A stretch of DNA of 64,000 nucleotides from Paenibacillus phyllosphaerae (GCF_014192105.1 NZ_JACHXK010000004.1:372001-436000); one strand, 5' to 3'; shown: positions 17,268 through 25,409, counted from the stretch's first letter. The notes: generated by a model not told the origin, from the letters alone. Translations and numbers: made by a program.

Positions 17268-18500
17268 TTACGCTCTGCGAAAAGCAAGCGTTGCGTTAAT
17301 GCCGCCGAATCCGTAAGAGTTCGATACGGCTGCTGCAGCCCGCACCACACGTCCCACCCTTGCGATAAGATCGATATCCGCCTCGGTGTCAGGCTCCTCT
17401 AGATTGGCCGTTGGCGGCAGCCAGCCTTCCTGCAATGCCATGCAGGTAATTGCCGCTTCGATCGCTCCGGATGCGCCGAGCGGATGTCCGTACAGCCCCT
17501 TCGTTCCGCTCACCGCCACCGGCCGGCTGCCGAACACGGAGCGGATCACCTTCGATTCCGTTACATCATTCAGCGGCGTAGAAGAACCATGCGCATTGAT
17601 GTAATGCACCTCGTCCTCACCCATATCCGCATCAGCCAGCGCTTGTCTCAGCGCACGCGCGGCCTGGGAACCGCTCGGCAGCGGGACGCTCATATGATGG
17701 GCATCATTGCTGACCCCAAAGCCGCTAAGCTCGGCAATAATCGTCGCGCCCCTTGCCCTCGCGTGGGCTTCATCCTCGATAATAAGCACCGCAGCCCCTT
17801 CACCCATGACGAATCCGTCCCGATTGCGGTCGAACGGCCGGCTCGCGCTCGTTGGCGCTTCATTCCGGGTAGACATGGCGCGCAGCATATCGAAGGCTCC
17901 GAATGACAGCGGCGCGAGCGGCGCCTCGGAACCCCCGGCCAGCACGATGTCCGCTTCGCCTCTGCGGATTGACTGCAGCGCTCTGCCGATCGCCACTGCG
18001 CCTGAAGCGCAAGACATGGCATTGGTCTCATTCGGACCGTTGAAGCCGAAGGCCATCGCCATATTACAGGAGGCCGCTCCGCCGAATACTGAAAAACCAA
18101 GCGTTGGCGAAACCGCGCGATAACCGCCGCTCATGAACTGCCCGCATTGCTCTTCGGCATAAGCGATGCCGCCAAGCGCGCTACCCATGAAGATCCCGAC
18201 ACGTTCTGGGTCGGTCTGTTCCGGGCTGATACCGGCATGCTGCAGAGCCAACGAACCCGCAGCAACGGCCAACTGCGAATAGCGGTCCATCCGATGCGCC
18301 CGCTTCTTATCCATATAGATCAGCGGATCGAAGCTCGTCACCTGGGCTGCAATGCGGCTCCTCAGGCTGCCCGCTTCGAATCTATCGATGCGGCGTACCG
18401 CGCTCGTTCCCCGCTGTACCCCTTCCCATAACTGCTGTGCGCCGATCCCAATCGGCGTGATACAGCCAATTCCCGTAATCACTGCGCGGCGATTAAGCAT
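17268..18500 (-). CDS. Beta-ketoacyl-ACP synthase II (FabF-like ketosynthase)
   Basis: Decarboxylating Claisen condensation enzyme, 410 residues. The catalytic triad is complete: Cys 164 in NAMSCASGAVA, His 304 in INAHGSSTPLND and His 339 in GLYGHPLGASGA. It overlaps the upstream SRPBCC gene by 8 bp and is the last gene before a strong terminator. The context is not a fatty-acid operon: no fabD, fabG or acpP is nearby. A tailoring or polyketide-like role is therefore more likely than housekeeping, but this is inference. Confidence 0.85.
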   Translation of the reverse strand: MLNRRAVITGIGCITPIGIGAQQLWEGVQRGTSAVRRIDRFEAGSLRSRIAAQVTSFDPLIYMDKKRAHRMDRYSQLAVAAGSLALQHAGISPEQTDPERVGIFMGSALGGIAYAEEQCGQFMSGGYRAVSPTLGFSVFGGAASCNMAMAFGFNGPNETNAMSCASGAVAIGRALQSIRRGEADIVLAGGSEAPLAPLSFGAFDMLRAMSTRNEAPTSASRPFDRNRDGFVMGEGAAVLIIEDEAHARARGATIIAELSGFGVSNDAHHMSVPLPSGSQAARALRQALADADMGEDEVHYINAHGSSTPLNDVTESKVIRSVFGSRPVAVSGTKGLYGHPLGASGAIEAAITCMALQEGWLPPTANLEEPDTEADIDLIARVGRVVRAAAAVSNSYGFGGINATLAFRRA

Positions 18501-18966
18501 TCACAGCCACCTCCAATTGCTGTTCGGCCGCTTGTTTCAGGCCGAGCAGCGTCTGATCTGCAATATGATGCACGAATACGTGGCCGATGAAGCCTCCGGC
18601 CATGCGCCTTCCGACAGGAGGCTGCTTCCACTCATGGACGATCGTTGCTTTGGTCCCTCCATTATCGCTCGCTTCAAGCCGCCACTCTACTTCCATCCCT
18701 TTGGTCACGCCCCTGATATGCTCATAGCAAATGCGCAGATCGCCTGGCAGCACTTCCATCTTGCTGATCCACCATACCGGCCAATTCAGCTTTTCGAACT
18801 GGCGGTAAGCGGCCATCTCGACAAGCGCACGGCTTGTAAGATCGCCCTCCAGCACCCGAACCTTCCGGTAATGGGCCAACCGCTCCGGCCACAAATCCAC
18901 TCTTCGCGCATAATTGAATGCCTGCTCCGGTGAACAATTGATCTCAATCTCATTCCATGTACGCAT
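18493..18966 (-). CDS. SRPBCC-fold protein (polyketide cyclase/aromatase-like)
   Basis: A 157-residue START/Bet-v-1-like small protein. It opens MRTWNEIEINCSPEQAFNYA and contains DLWPERLAHYRKVRVLEG, followed by WRLEASDNGGTKATIVHEW. This N-terminal 'x-I-x-A/S-P-x-x-x-x-F' pattern is typical of aromatase/cyclase and coenzyme-Q-binding-like proteins. It sits between an oxidoreductase and a ketosynthase. It could bind a hydrophobic intermediate; catalytic residues cannot be assigned. Confidence 0.75.
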   Translation of the reverse strand: MRTWNEIEINCSPEQAFNYARRVDLWPERLAHYRKVRVLEGDLTSRALVEMAAYRQFEKLNWPVWWISKMEVLPGDLRICYEHIRGVTKGMEVEWRLEASDNGGTKATIVHEWKQPPVGRRMAGGFIGHVFVHHIADQTLLGLKQAAEQQLEVAVNA

Positions 18967-18988
18967 CTACGTATTCCCCTCATCTGTT

Positions 18989-20134
18989 CTATATCCCGTC
19001 TGGCACGATGTCCCCGATCACGGATGTGAGACGCTCGCGCCAAAACCGATTAAGCGCCAGCCCCCGCAGTGCGCTCTTGAACACTAGGGGTGATCTGCTC
19101 GCCAGCTCAATATAGCGCTGCAGCCTTCCCGCGTTCGCGAACTCTTCCCTAATGATCCTGTTGTATCGATACAGCGGCCCATCTAAGCCAGAACGAAGCG
19201 CGGCCATGACCATCGGAGCTGCCATCTCCGCCGACCGCAACGCGCGATAGATGCCTTGACCGGTCAGCGGATCATAATAACCGGCTGCATCGCCAATTAG
19301 GATGACACCTGCTGCAGCGGCGCTGCCCCTGCATTCGAATGGACCACAGCCTAACAGGGCGTCGGTCAGCCTGGCCGTTTCGATCCGCTTCGTCAGATGA
19401 GGCATCTGCCCCAACACCTCGCGGACGAAGTCTTCCTTGCGGCGCGCCGCGTTCTTTGCCAGCTCGGAAGGCATGCCAACCGTTAAGTTCGCTAGTCCCT
19501 CTCCGACAGGAGCCATGCCAACGACCATTCCTTTTTGCAAATGCAATTCAATGAAGGGATCGAGTTCCCGAACACCTTCCATATGGAAGGTGAATGCCGC
19601 CTTGCGCAGCTGACCTAGCTTCGTAAGCCCTGCCTCACGGCCAACCGTGGATCTTAGTCCATCCGCTCCGATAATGAGCCGAGCTTGTTTCTTCACGGTT
19701 TGTCCGTTCTCCATCCGGCAGAGAACGCCGGTTACACGACCGTTCTCACGCAGCAGCCGCTCGACTCGGACCCCTTGCCACAGCTCCGTGCCTGCCTGTA
19801 CCGCTTCATCGACGAGCCAATGATCCAACTTGTCTCTTGCGCAGGTTATGCCGCGGACGCTGCCAGGGAATTGTACCGCTAGCTTCGTACGATTAAAATG
19901 AAGCCGCCAGCCCTCTATGACAGGAGCTTCCACAATTATGGGCTGCTCCAGGTTCAGACCCATTCGCCTCAATGCTTGTACCGCTCCGGGATTAAGCGAC
20001 TCGCCGCAAGGTTTGCGCCGAGGATGGCGTTTGGCCTCGAGCAATAGGACCTGGATGCCGTGACGAGCCAGAAGCCTGGCCATCGTGCTTCCAGCCGGAC
20101 CGGCTCCCACGATAATGACATCCGGCTTATCCAT
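18989..20134 (-). CDS. FAD-dependent oxidoreductase (geranylgeranyl-reductase/aromatic hydroxylase-like)
   Basis: Flavoprotein of about 381 residues. The Rossmann dinucleotide motif IIVGAGPAGSTMARLLA lies at about 7-23, the RxxLDxWL-type segment is CARDKLDHWL, and the second FAD motif is ILIGDAAGYYDPLTGQGI. The open frame extends to 20257, but the start chosen is ATG 20134, just before the Rossmann strand; it overlaps the methyltransferase by 8 bp. The substrate is unknown; reduction of polyprenyl chains or ring hydroxylation are the family options. Confidence 0.8.
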   Translation of the reverse strand: MDKPDVIIVGAGPAGSTMARLLARHGIQVLLLEAKRHPRRKPCGESLNPGAVQALRRMGLNLEQPIIVEAPVIEGWRLHFNRTKLAVQFPGSVRGITCARDKLDHWLVDEAVQAGTELWQGVRVERLLRENGRVTGVLCRMENGQTVKKQARLIIGADGLRSTVGREAGLTKLGQLRKAAFTFHMEGVRELDPFIELHLQKGMVVGMAPVGEGLANLTVGMPSELAKNAARRKEDFVREVLGQMPHLTKRIETARLTDALLGCGPFECRGSAAAAGVILIGDAAGYYDPLTGQGIYRALRSAEMAAPMVMAALRSGLDGPLYRYNRIIREEFANAGRLQRYIELASRSPLVFKSALRGLALNRFWRERLTSVIGDIVPDGI

Positions 20135-20822
20135 GTCCAACCACTGCCAGGCGGTAAGGAAAGTGACGGTACACGTTCCCTTGCACCCCCGCTCGCCGCA
20201 ACAGCTCGCGAAGCTCCGGCGCCGTGTAGGATCGGCGCACCGATAACGGGCCGTCATGCCTTGTCACCGGGCTGCGCCATACGAATCTGGCCAACAATCT
20301 GGCGGCTGCATACGCGGCAGGATGACGCTCCAGGTCAGCGACGACCCAGCCGGTCCGGCAAACCCGGGACAGCTCGCGAATCATAAGAATCGCATCTTCT
20401 TCATCGAGGTGATGAAGCGCCAGATTGCTGAAGCCGATATCAAAAGCGCCATCATCGAACGCTAGTCTTCGCCCGTCGCCTTGTTCGATCCGAATTCGCC
20501 CCGTTTGTGCCGTCCGGTTGGCGGCCAGCTCGGTAATACGCGGATGAATATCCACCCCCGTAATGTCGAGGGTAATGGACCTCTTGTCGGCCCAGTGGGC
20601 GAGGGCAACCGGAATATCGGCAAGGCCAGTCGCGACATCGAGCAAGCGGATCGCCCGATCTCGCTCTATTGCGGTTATCATCTGCTTCAGATGCCGGAAT
20701 AGCGCTGGGTTGCCGCCCAAATAACGGTTTACTTGCCACACCTCGCGCAAGCTGTTCATCAGTTCCGTGTCGTCGACGGCATGCTCGTCGTCGAGCAGCT
20801 CTTTGTCCAATAACCGTTCCAA
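20127..20822 (-). CDS. Class I SAM-dependent methyltransferase
   Basis: A 231-residue methyltransferase: motif I LLDVATGLADIPVALA, then DITGVDIHP, and FSNLALHHLDEEDA near the acceptor region. TTG 20822 is the start because AGGAGGTCAGAC lies directly upstream. The ribosome site overlaps the stop of a 15-codon leader frame. First gene of the four-gene operon; O- or C-methylation of a small molecule is likely. Confidence 0.82.
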   Translation of the reverse strand: MERLLDKELLDDEHAVDDTELMNSLREVWQVNRYLGGNPALFRHLKQMITAIERDRAIRLLDVATGLADIPVALAHWADKRSITLDITGVDIHPRITELAANRTAQTGRIRIEQGDGRRLAFDDGAFDIGFSNLALHHLDEEDAILMIRELSRVCRTGWVVADLERHPAAYAAARLLARFVWRSPVTRHDGPLSVRRSYTAPELRELLRRAGVQGNVYRHFPYRLAVVGHG

Positions 20823-20834
20823 GTCTGACCTCCT

Positions 20835-20882
20835 TTACCGTCTTATTCCTTTAGCTTTTTCTTTTTTGTGAAAAATATCCAT
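20835..20882 (-). CDS. Possible 15-codon leader peptide
   Basis: ATG 20882 is preceded by AAGGAGGTGAGAATT, a near-perfect ribosome site. The frame encodes MDIFHKKEKAKGIRR and its TAA runs into the ribosome site of the methyltransferase. It is basic and very short. It could couple or attenuate translation of the operon, or be the end of the upstream repeat unit with no peptide function. Confidence 0.4.
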   Translation of the reverse strand: MDIFHKKEKAKGIRR

Positions 20883-20883
20883 A

Positions 20884-21009
20884 ATTCTCACCTCCTTCCT
20901 CCTCCAATGGAGGAGAACCAAAGGGCAACCGCCCTCTGGACACCACGTTCTCCCTCGCCCCTTCCCCCTCCGCCGAGGGGAACCAAGGGTTATCACCCTC
21001 TGGACACCC
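20884..21009 (-). repeat. Two tandem structured repeats with paired substitutions
   Basis: Unit B (20884-20944) and unit A (20947-21009) each hold two hairpins. The first is CTCCTCC/GGAGGAG in B (20899-20915) and CCCCTC/GAGGGG in A (20965-20980). The second is AGGGC/GCCCT in B (20918-20939) and AGGGT/ACCCT in A (20983-21003), both flanked by CCA and TGG. The stems differ but remain paired, as expected for selected RNA or DNA structure. Confidence 0.75.
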
Positions 21010-21261
21010 ATAATCAGCGAGACTCGATACGCGGCCGTCTTCGATGAGTCCTTTCGTGGTTGGCCCGCTTTTGTTCCGTTGGAACAAAGCTCTTCGTTCG
21101 AACTTCGTTCACCACTTTGGTGCCTTGAGGTGATGACCTGTTGTGTCATCTCGTTTGAACATCAACCCAGCAGACTCTCGCTTGACGTCCACTTTTGTGG
21201 ACACGCTTACTTTATTGTTCGTATTGTGCAGACTGCTCAGCTTCTTACGCGAATGCAAATA

Positions 21262-21288
21262 AGCCACAGAGGCTTCGCCCCTGTGGCT
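21262..21288 (-). terminator. Terminator after carboxypeptidase gene
   Basis: AGCCACAG pairs with CTGTGGCT around a GGC/GCC inner stem. The minus-strand tail TTATTTGC is a weak T-tract. Confidence 0.6.
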
Positions 21289-21307
21289 GTTTCCAAGCTT
21301 ATTGAAA

Positions 21308-22822
21308 CTACAGTTTGTAAATATCCTTATACTTGCGCTCCAGGTAATCGACCAGATATTGCGGATCCAACGGTTTGCCTGTAATGGCCGTAATAAGCTC
21401 GGCTGGCGTGCGCAGCTTGCCGTATTGATATACCTTATCGGTGAGCCAATCCTTAATCGGGTGAAGCTCGCCTTTGCCCACAAGCTCCCATACGTTCGGA
21501 AGTTCTCGTTCGAGCGTCTCCGTCATCTGCGCGGCATACATATTGCCGAGCGAGTACGATGGGAAGTAACCGAATGCACCGCCGGACCAGTGAACATCTT
21601 GCAGGACGCCTACCGCGTCATTCTCTGGCGTAATGCCCAGATATTCTTGATACTTCTGGTTCCACAGCGCCGGCAGTTCGGCTGCGGTTACGCCTTCATT
21701 GAAGATCAGCTTCTCGATCTCATAGCGGATAATGATGTGCAGGTTGTAGGTTAGCTCATCCGCCTCAATCCGAATGAGGGATGGCGCAACGACATTCGTC
21801 GCGCGGTAGAAATCTTCAACCGGCACGTCCAGCTGTCCTGGGAAGAGCTCCTGCAAGTTGCCGAAATACCGGTTCCAGAACGGACGGCTGCGCCCGATGA
21901 CATTCTCCCAGAAGCGGGATTGCGATTCGTGGATCCCCATCGAAGTGCCCGTGCATAGCGTCGTGCCGCGCAGATCCTCACGGATGTTCTGCTCGTACAG
22001 CGCATGGCCGCACTCATGGATCGTACCGAACAACGCGCTCGTGACATCGTCTGCCAGATAGCGGGTCGTAATCCGTACGTCGCCCGTGCTTAGGCCGGTC
22101 GCAAACGGATGCACGCTCTCATCGAGCCGTCCAGCTTCGAAATCGAAGCCGATCTGCTCTAAGATGAATTTGCTGAATTTCTTCTGCGCGTCTTTGTCGT
22201 AGTTTTGCTTCAGGAAGCTGGTATCCGGCTGATGCGGAGAAGCAGCGATGGCTGCGGCGAGCGGCACCAGTTTCTCGCGCAAGCCGCCGAATACGCGGTC
22301 CAGCTCGGCGGTTGTTATGCCGGGCTCATACATATCCAGCAATGTATCGTAGCGGGTTTCCTTCGCTCCCCATAGGTCGATAAACTTGTTCGTATATGTA
22401 ATGATTTTGTCTAAGTACGGTTGGAACGAAGCGTAATCGCCGGTTTCCTTCGCCTGTTCCCAGAAGGATTCCGCCTCCGAGGTCAGGATTACATATTCTT
22501 CGTGAAGCTTCGGAGGAATTTTGACGCTGCGGTCATAATCCTTGCGCGTCTCGGTCACGAGCCGCTGATCTACCTCGCCAAGCGTATTCAATATTTCCGG
22601 CTGTTCCAGCGCGGTTAGCCACTGGCCAAGGTCTTCGCCTGTCTGCAAGGCGAACGCTTGAGAGGATAGCACGCCGATCGCCTTGGAACGGGATTCCGTC
22701 CCTTTGCGGGGCGCTCCTGTGCGCATATCCCAAAACAAAACGCCGAGAGCTTCTTCATAGCTCTTAATCTGTCCGATTCGTTCACGGAACAACTGCAACA
22801 CTTCTTCTTTATTTACGCTCAC
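21308..22822 (-). CDS. Metallocarboxypeptidase, M32 family
   Basis: Cytosolic zinc carboxypeptidase (Taq/PfuCP type) of about 504 residues. The zinc motif HECGHALYEQ is intact, and family segments DVRITTRY and GIHESQSRFWEN follow the expected order. The frame opens at 22891, but GTG 22822 after AAAGGTGG gives the usual family length and a normal start (VSVNKEEVLQL). Divergent from the Fe-S protein gene. It probably recycles peptides. Confidence 0.95.
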   Translation of the reverse strand: MSVNKEEVLQLFRERIGQIKSYEEALGVLFWDMRTGAPRKGTESRSKAIGVLSSQAFALQTGEDLGQWLTALEQPEILNTLGEVDQRLVTETRKDYDRSVKIPPKLHEEYVILTSEAESFWEQAKETGDYASFQPYLDKIITYTNKFIDLWGAKETRYDTLLDMYEPGITTAELDRVFGGLREKLVPLAAAIAASPHQPDTSFLKQNYDKDAQKKFSKFILEQIGFDFEAGRLDESVHPFATGLSTGDVRITTRYLADDVTSALFGTIHECGHALYEQNIREDLRGTTLCTGTSMGIHESQSRFWENVIGRSRPFWNRYFGNLQELFPGQLDVPVEDFYRATNVVAPSLIRIEADELTYNLHIIIRYEIEKLIFNEGVTAAELPALWNQKYQEYLGITPENDAVGVLQDVHWSGGAFGYFPSYSLGNMYAAQMTETLERELPNVWELVGKGELHPIKDWLTDKVYQYGKLRTPAELITAITGKPLDPQYLVDYLERKYKDIYKL

Positions 22823-22872
22823 AAGCCGTCCACCTTTCGTTAATGGTATAAGAGGGTAATGACTCCTACTAC

Positions 22873-22901
22873 TTGATAGTACATTTTGCAAAACGTATAA
22901 T
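22873..22901 (+). promoter_or_regulatory. Sigma-A-type promoter for the HesB-like gene
   Basis: TTGATA (22873-22878), 17-bp spacer, TATAAT (22896-22901), 51 bp before the ATG. Confidence 0.8.
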
Positions 22902-22952
22902 CAACTTTAATCGTTTACTCGCGAAATCGACATTCGAAAGGAGCTGTACGCT

Positions 22953-23270
22953 ATGCATTTCACCTTTACCCCTGCTGCAATCGATCGACTGACACCGGAG
23001 CTTGAAGGGACAGGCAAGGAGCTGAGACTGCTCTATGATACGGAAGGATGCGGATGCGTGATGAACGGAGTACCGACGCTTCAGCTGATTGATACCTCTT
23101 TCTTCGGGGATAAGCAAGGGACGGGCGACCCTTACGCCGTCTGGTATGAGCCGAATTACGAAGTGTTTTTCGAAGATTACCTGAAGATCGATTTCAACGC
23201 GGCCCGCAACGCCTTCATCCTTAAGAGCGACAACCAGACCTATACGACGAATCTGCGGCTGCTGAAATAA
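22953..23270 (+). CDS. HesB/YqkB-like iron-sulfur cluster biosynthesis family protein
   Basis: A 105-residue beta-rich protein opening MHFTFTPAAIDRLTPELEG, with one Cys-Gly-Cys (EGCGCVMNG) near residue 33 and the aromatic segment YEVFFEDYLKIDF. This matches the YqkB type, which lacks the C-terminal CGCG pair of classical IscA, so a carrier function is uncertain. A good promoter lies upstream and AGGAG precedes the ATG. The carbonic anhydrase gene follows after 58 bp. Confidence 0.82.
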   Translation: MHFTFTPAAIDRLTPELEGTGKELRLLYDTEGCGCVMNGVPTLQLIDTSFFGDKQGTGDPYAVWYEPNYEVFFEDYLKIDFNAARNAFILKSDNQTYTTNLRLLK

Positions 23271-23328
23271 CGCCCGCGCAAGGGCAGCTTGACCGATAGA
23301 GATAAACAAGAATGGGGAGAGAGTAGTC

Positions 23329-23904
23329 ATGAGCAGATTGGAGCATATTCTAGCCTTCAATGAGGAATTCGTAGAGAATCGTCAGTACGAGCAATATATG
23401 ACGACCAAATTCCCGGATAAGAAATTAACCGTCGTCACCTGTATGGATGCCCGCTTGACTGAACTGCTGCCCAAAGCGCTGAACCTTCGCAACGGCGACG
23501 CCAAAATCATTAAGAATGCCGGCGCGATCGTGACGCAGCCATTCGGCAATATTATGCGCAGTATCCTCGTTGCCGTCTATGAACTTGGCGCGGAAGAGGT
23601 CTTGATCGTCGGCCATTACGAATGCGGCATGACGGGGTTGAACTCGCAGAAGGTAATCAGCAAAATGAAAGAACGCGGCGTCGAGCAAGAAACGATCAAC
23701 ACGCTGGTCCATTCCGGCATTAGCTTGAACCGTTGGCTCACCGGCTTTGATAATGTCAAAGAAAGCGTCGAGAACAGCGTGAGCATCGTCCGCAACCACC
23801 CGTTGCTGCCAGCCGGCACGCCTGTCCATGGCCTCATCATTCATCCGGAATCCGGCAAGTTGGATCTCATCGTGAACGGTTACGAACATTTGCAACAATC
23901 CTAG
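23329..23904 (+). CDS. Beta-class carbonic anhydrase
   Basis: Zinc enzyme hydrating CO2 to bicarbonate, 191 residues. The zinc ligands are visible: Cys in VVTCMDARL and the His and Cys of VGHYECGMTG, with Asp-Arg of the first motif as the catalytic dyad. The KNAGAIVTQPFGNIMRS segment is typical. GGGGAGAGAG precedes ATG. It shares a bidirectional terminator with the next minus-strand gene. Confidence 0.93.
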   Translation: MSRLEHILAFNEEFVENRQYEQYMTTKFPDKKLTVVTCMDARLTELLPKALNLRNGDAKIIKNAGAIVTQPFGNIMRSILVAVYELGAEEVLIVGHYECGMTGLNSQKVISKMKERGVEQETINTLVHSGISLNRWLTGFDNVKESVENSVSIVRNHPLLPAGTPVHGLIIHPESGKLDLIVNGYEHLQQS

Positions 23905-23914
23905 CTTATATGAC

Positions 23915-23959
23915 AAGAGCTTTCCTCCTAAGATCAGATCTTGGAGAAAAGCTCTTTTT
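23915..23959. terminator. Bidirectional terminator between convergent genes
   Basis: AAGAGCTTT with CTCC...GGAG inner pairs and AAAAGCTCTT, then TTTTTG on the plus strand. It lies between the carbonic anhydrase gene and the DUF309 gene. Confidence 0.85.
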
Positions 23960-23986
23960 GTTGCGTTACTTGCGATCCGGCAGTGA

Positions 23987-24520
23987 TTACTTGCGCCCTT
24001 TGGCCTCCACCGCCGCCTGCCTTGCGGCAATAACGTCGCTGCGGTCGCGCAGTCGATGCCGCTCGGTCAGTGCTTGGTCAGCGCGGCTCGGCAATCCCCA
24101 CGGATATCCTTCTTCCGCCGCCTTGGCCTTACAAGCCCACAGCAGCTGTACATCCTTAATAGGAAGATTCAGGTCCGTGAACGGAAGCTCCTGTTCCACA
24201 GCCTGGATCCTTTCGTCAAGCGCAGCTTGCGTCGCTATTCCGTCTAGCCCAAGCGTTTCCAACTGTTCTATGGTAAGACGCATACGTGCTTGCCGGAACA
24301 TCTTCACGGCGCCTGAATGATTGCCTCTCCGATGGTGATAACTGCCGACCGCAACCTGGATCAAACCGACCCACTGTTGAGCGAAAGGGTCGTCAGGCTG
24401 GCTCTTCCAATATTCCTCGAGCAGTTCATGGCATTCAAAATAATCTCTCGTAGCGTGGAATTCAACGAGATATAACCTATAAGCCTCGGGATAGCCCGCT
24501 TCGCGCCCGTCTATTCGCAT
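23987..24520 (-). CDS. DUF309 domain protein
   Basis: Conserved helical protein of 177 residues. The family signature is FHATRDYFECHELLEEYWK near 28-46, followed by FAQQWVGLIQVAVGSYHHRRGN. Function is unknown; the His/Glu/Cys arrangement suggests metal binding. ATG follows TGGAGGAG. The C-terminal third is charged and less conserved. Confidence 0.88.
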   Translation of the reverse strand: MRIDGREAGYPEAYRLYLVEFHATRDYFECHELLEEYWKSQPDDPFAQQWVGLIQVAVGSYHHRRGNHSGAVKMFRQARMRLTIEQLETLGLDGIATQAALDERIQAVEQELPFTDLNLPIKDVQLLWACKAKAAEEGYPWGLPSRADQALTERHRLRDRSDVIAARQAAVEAKGRK

Positions 24521-24652
24521 AGAGACTCCTCCACCCTCGCATGTCTACTTCCGACAGTTCCGCATGAAAAATGAAACCTTTGATTATATTAGACGTAATT
24601 GTACGGTAAGGCAATGAAAACATCAGATTGATCTACTGGAGGAGAAGTACAG

Positions 24653-25081
24653 ATGAAAAAAGGGTTGTTGCTCATGATGGCGTTCACACTGATCTTCGCT
24701 ATATTTGCCACTACGGCAGACGCGAAGCCAAGAGGCGCGATCAAATCACCGAAGCAAAGTTACACGCAAACGCCAAAGAAATCGACCGATAACGTACAAC
24801 AAAGCAACACCGGCACCAAAGCAGGCACAACGTCTACCGCTGCTACCACAAAAAGAGGATTTTTCAGCGGCGGCGGCTTAATGAAGGGTCTAATGATCGG
24901 CGGTATCGCAGGTCTCCTGTTCGGCAGCATGTTCGCGGGCATGGGTTTCCTGGGCAACATTATCGGATTAATGCTTAACGTATTCGCAATCGTCATCTTG
25001 ATCATGGCGATCCGCGGTATCTATATGTACTTCAAGAATCGCCGCAAGCCACAATTCCCGAATGACCGCGGACGTTACTAA
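24653..25081 (+). CDS. Small exported membrane protein of unknown function
   Basis: Not recognised by name. The 142 residues begin with a signal peptide (MKKGLLLMMAFTLIFAIFA, cleavage probably after TADA). A Lys/Thr/Ser/Gln-rich linker leads to GFFSGGGLMKGLMIGGIAG, and then to one or two hydrophobic helices ending in a basic tail (FKNRRKPQFPNDRGRY). GGAGGAGAAG precedes ATG. The stop overlaps the next ATG (TAATG), so the two are co-translated. Confidence 0.8.
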   Translation: MKKGLLLMMAFTLIFAIFATTADAKPRGAIKSPKQSYTQTPKKSTDNVQQSNTGTKAGTTSTAATTKRGFFSGGGLMKGLMIGGIAGLLFGSMFAGMGFLGNIIGLMLNVFAIVILIMAIRGIYMYFKNRRKPQFPNDRGRY

Positions 25082-25362
25082 TGGTTCGTATCTATACCGA
25101 TGAGATCATCAATGCGGTCTGCAAGAACATTGCCGATCGCAAAGGCGTATCCCCTTCCGAGGTTGAAGCACAGCTCGCTTGGGACGAACAGTACGGCTTT
25201 ACCGCGGAAGTATGGGTGCAAGGCCGGAGCCAGTACCTGGTTGAAGCTAATCTGCTCGAAGCCATCGAACAATATATGTACACCCAATATAACCGCCGCG
25301 TCTTCCGTTCCCAGATTACGTTGGACGCTGACGAAGAGTTCTGGGCAGATATTGCAGACTAA
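25081..25362 (+). CDS. DUF2653 (YxcD-like) protein
   Basis: A 93-residue acidic protein opening MVRIYTDEIINAVCKNIA and containing GVSPSEVEAQLAWDEQYGF, typical of the YxcD family. No catalytic residues can be assigned. It is translationally coupled to the membrane protein upstream and followed by a strong terminator, so the two form a bicistronic unit. Confidence 0.82.
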   Translation: MVRIYTDEIINAVCKNIADRKGVSPSEVEAQLAWDEQYGFTAEVWVQGRSQYLVEANLLEAIEQYMYTQYNRRVFRSQITLDADEEFWADIAD

Positions 25363-25377
25363 TGCGGATTCAAGAAA

Positions 25378-25409
25378 GACCGAAGCCATGTGGCGCTTCG
25401 GTCTTTTTT
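25378..25409 (+). terminator. Terminator after the DUF2653 gene
   Basis: GACCGAAGC pairs with GCTTCGGTC, followed by six T. Confidence 0.92.

Larger units (their letters stand above)
20883..21307. other. Hairpin-rich intergenic region
   Basis: About 425 bp without a convincing gene. It contains two tandem 60-65 bp structured repeats (20884-21009), four further short hairpins (21070-21202) and the carboxypeptidase terminator (21262-21288). Open frames crossing it read low-complexity Gly/Pro/Glu sequence produced by the hairpins. Confidence 0.75.

Noticed and set aside
18989..20257. N-terminal extension of the FAD oxidoreductase to 20257
   Set aside because: The extra 41 residues precede the Rossmann strand and lie wholly inside the methyltransferase gene; ATG 20134 gives a normal flavoprotein start.
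20835..21149. 104-residue protein through the hairpin region
   Set aside because: Its sequence is generated by GC-rich hairpins whose stems covary between tandem units, which suits structure and not protein conservation.
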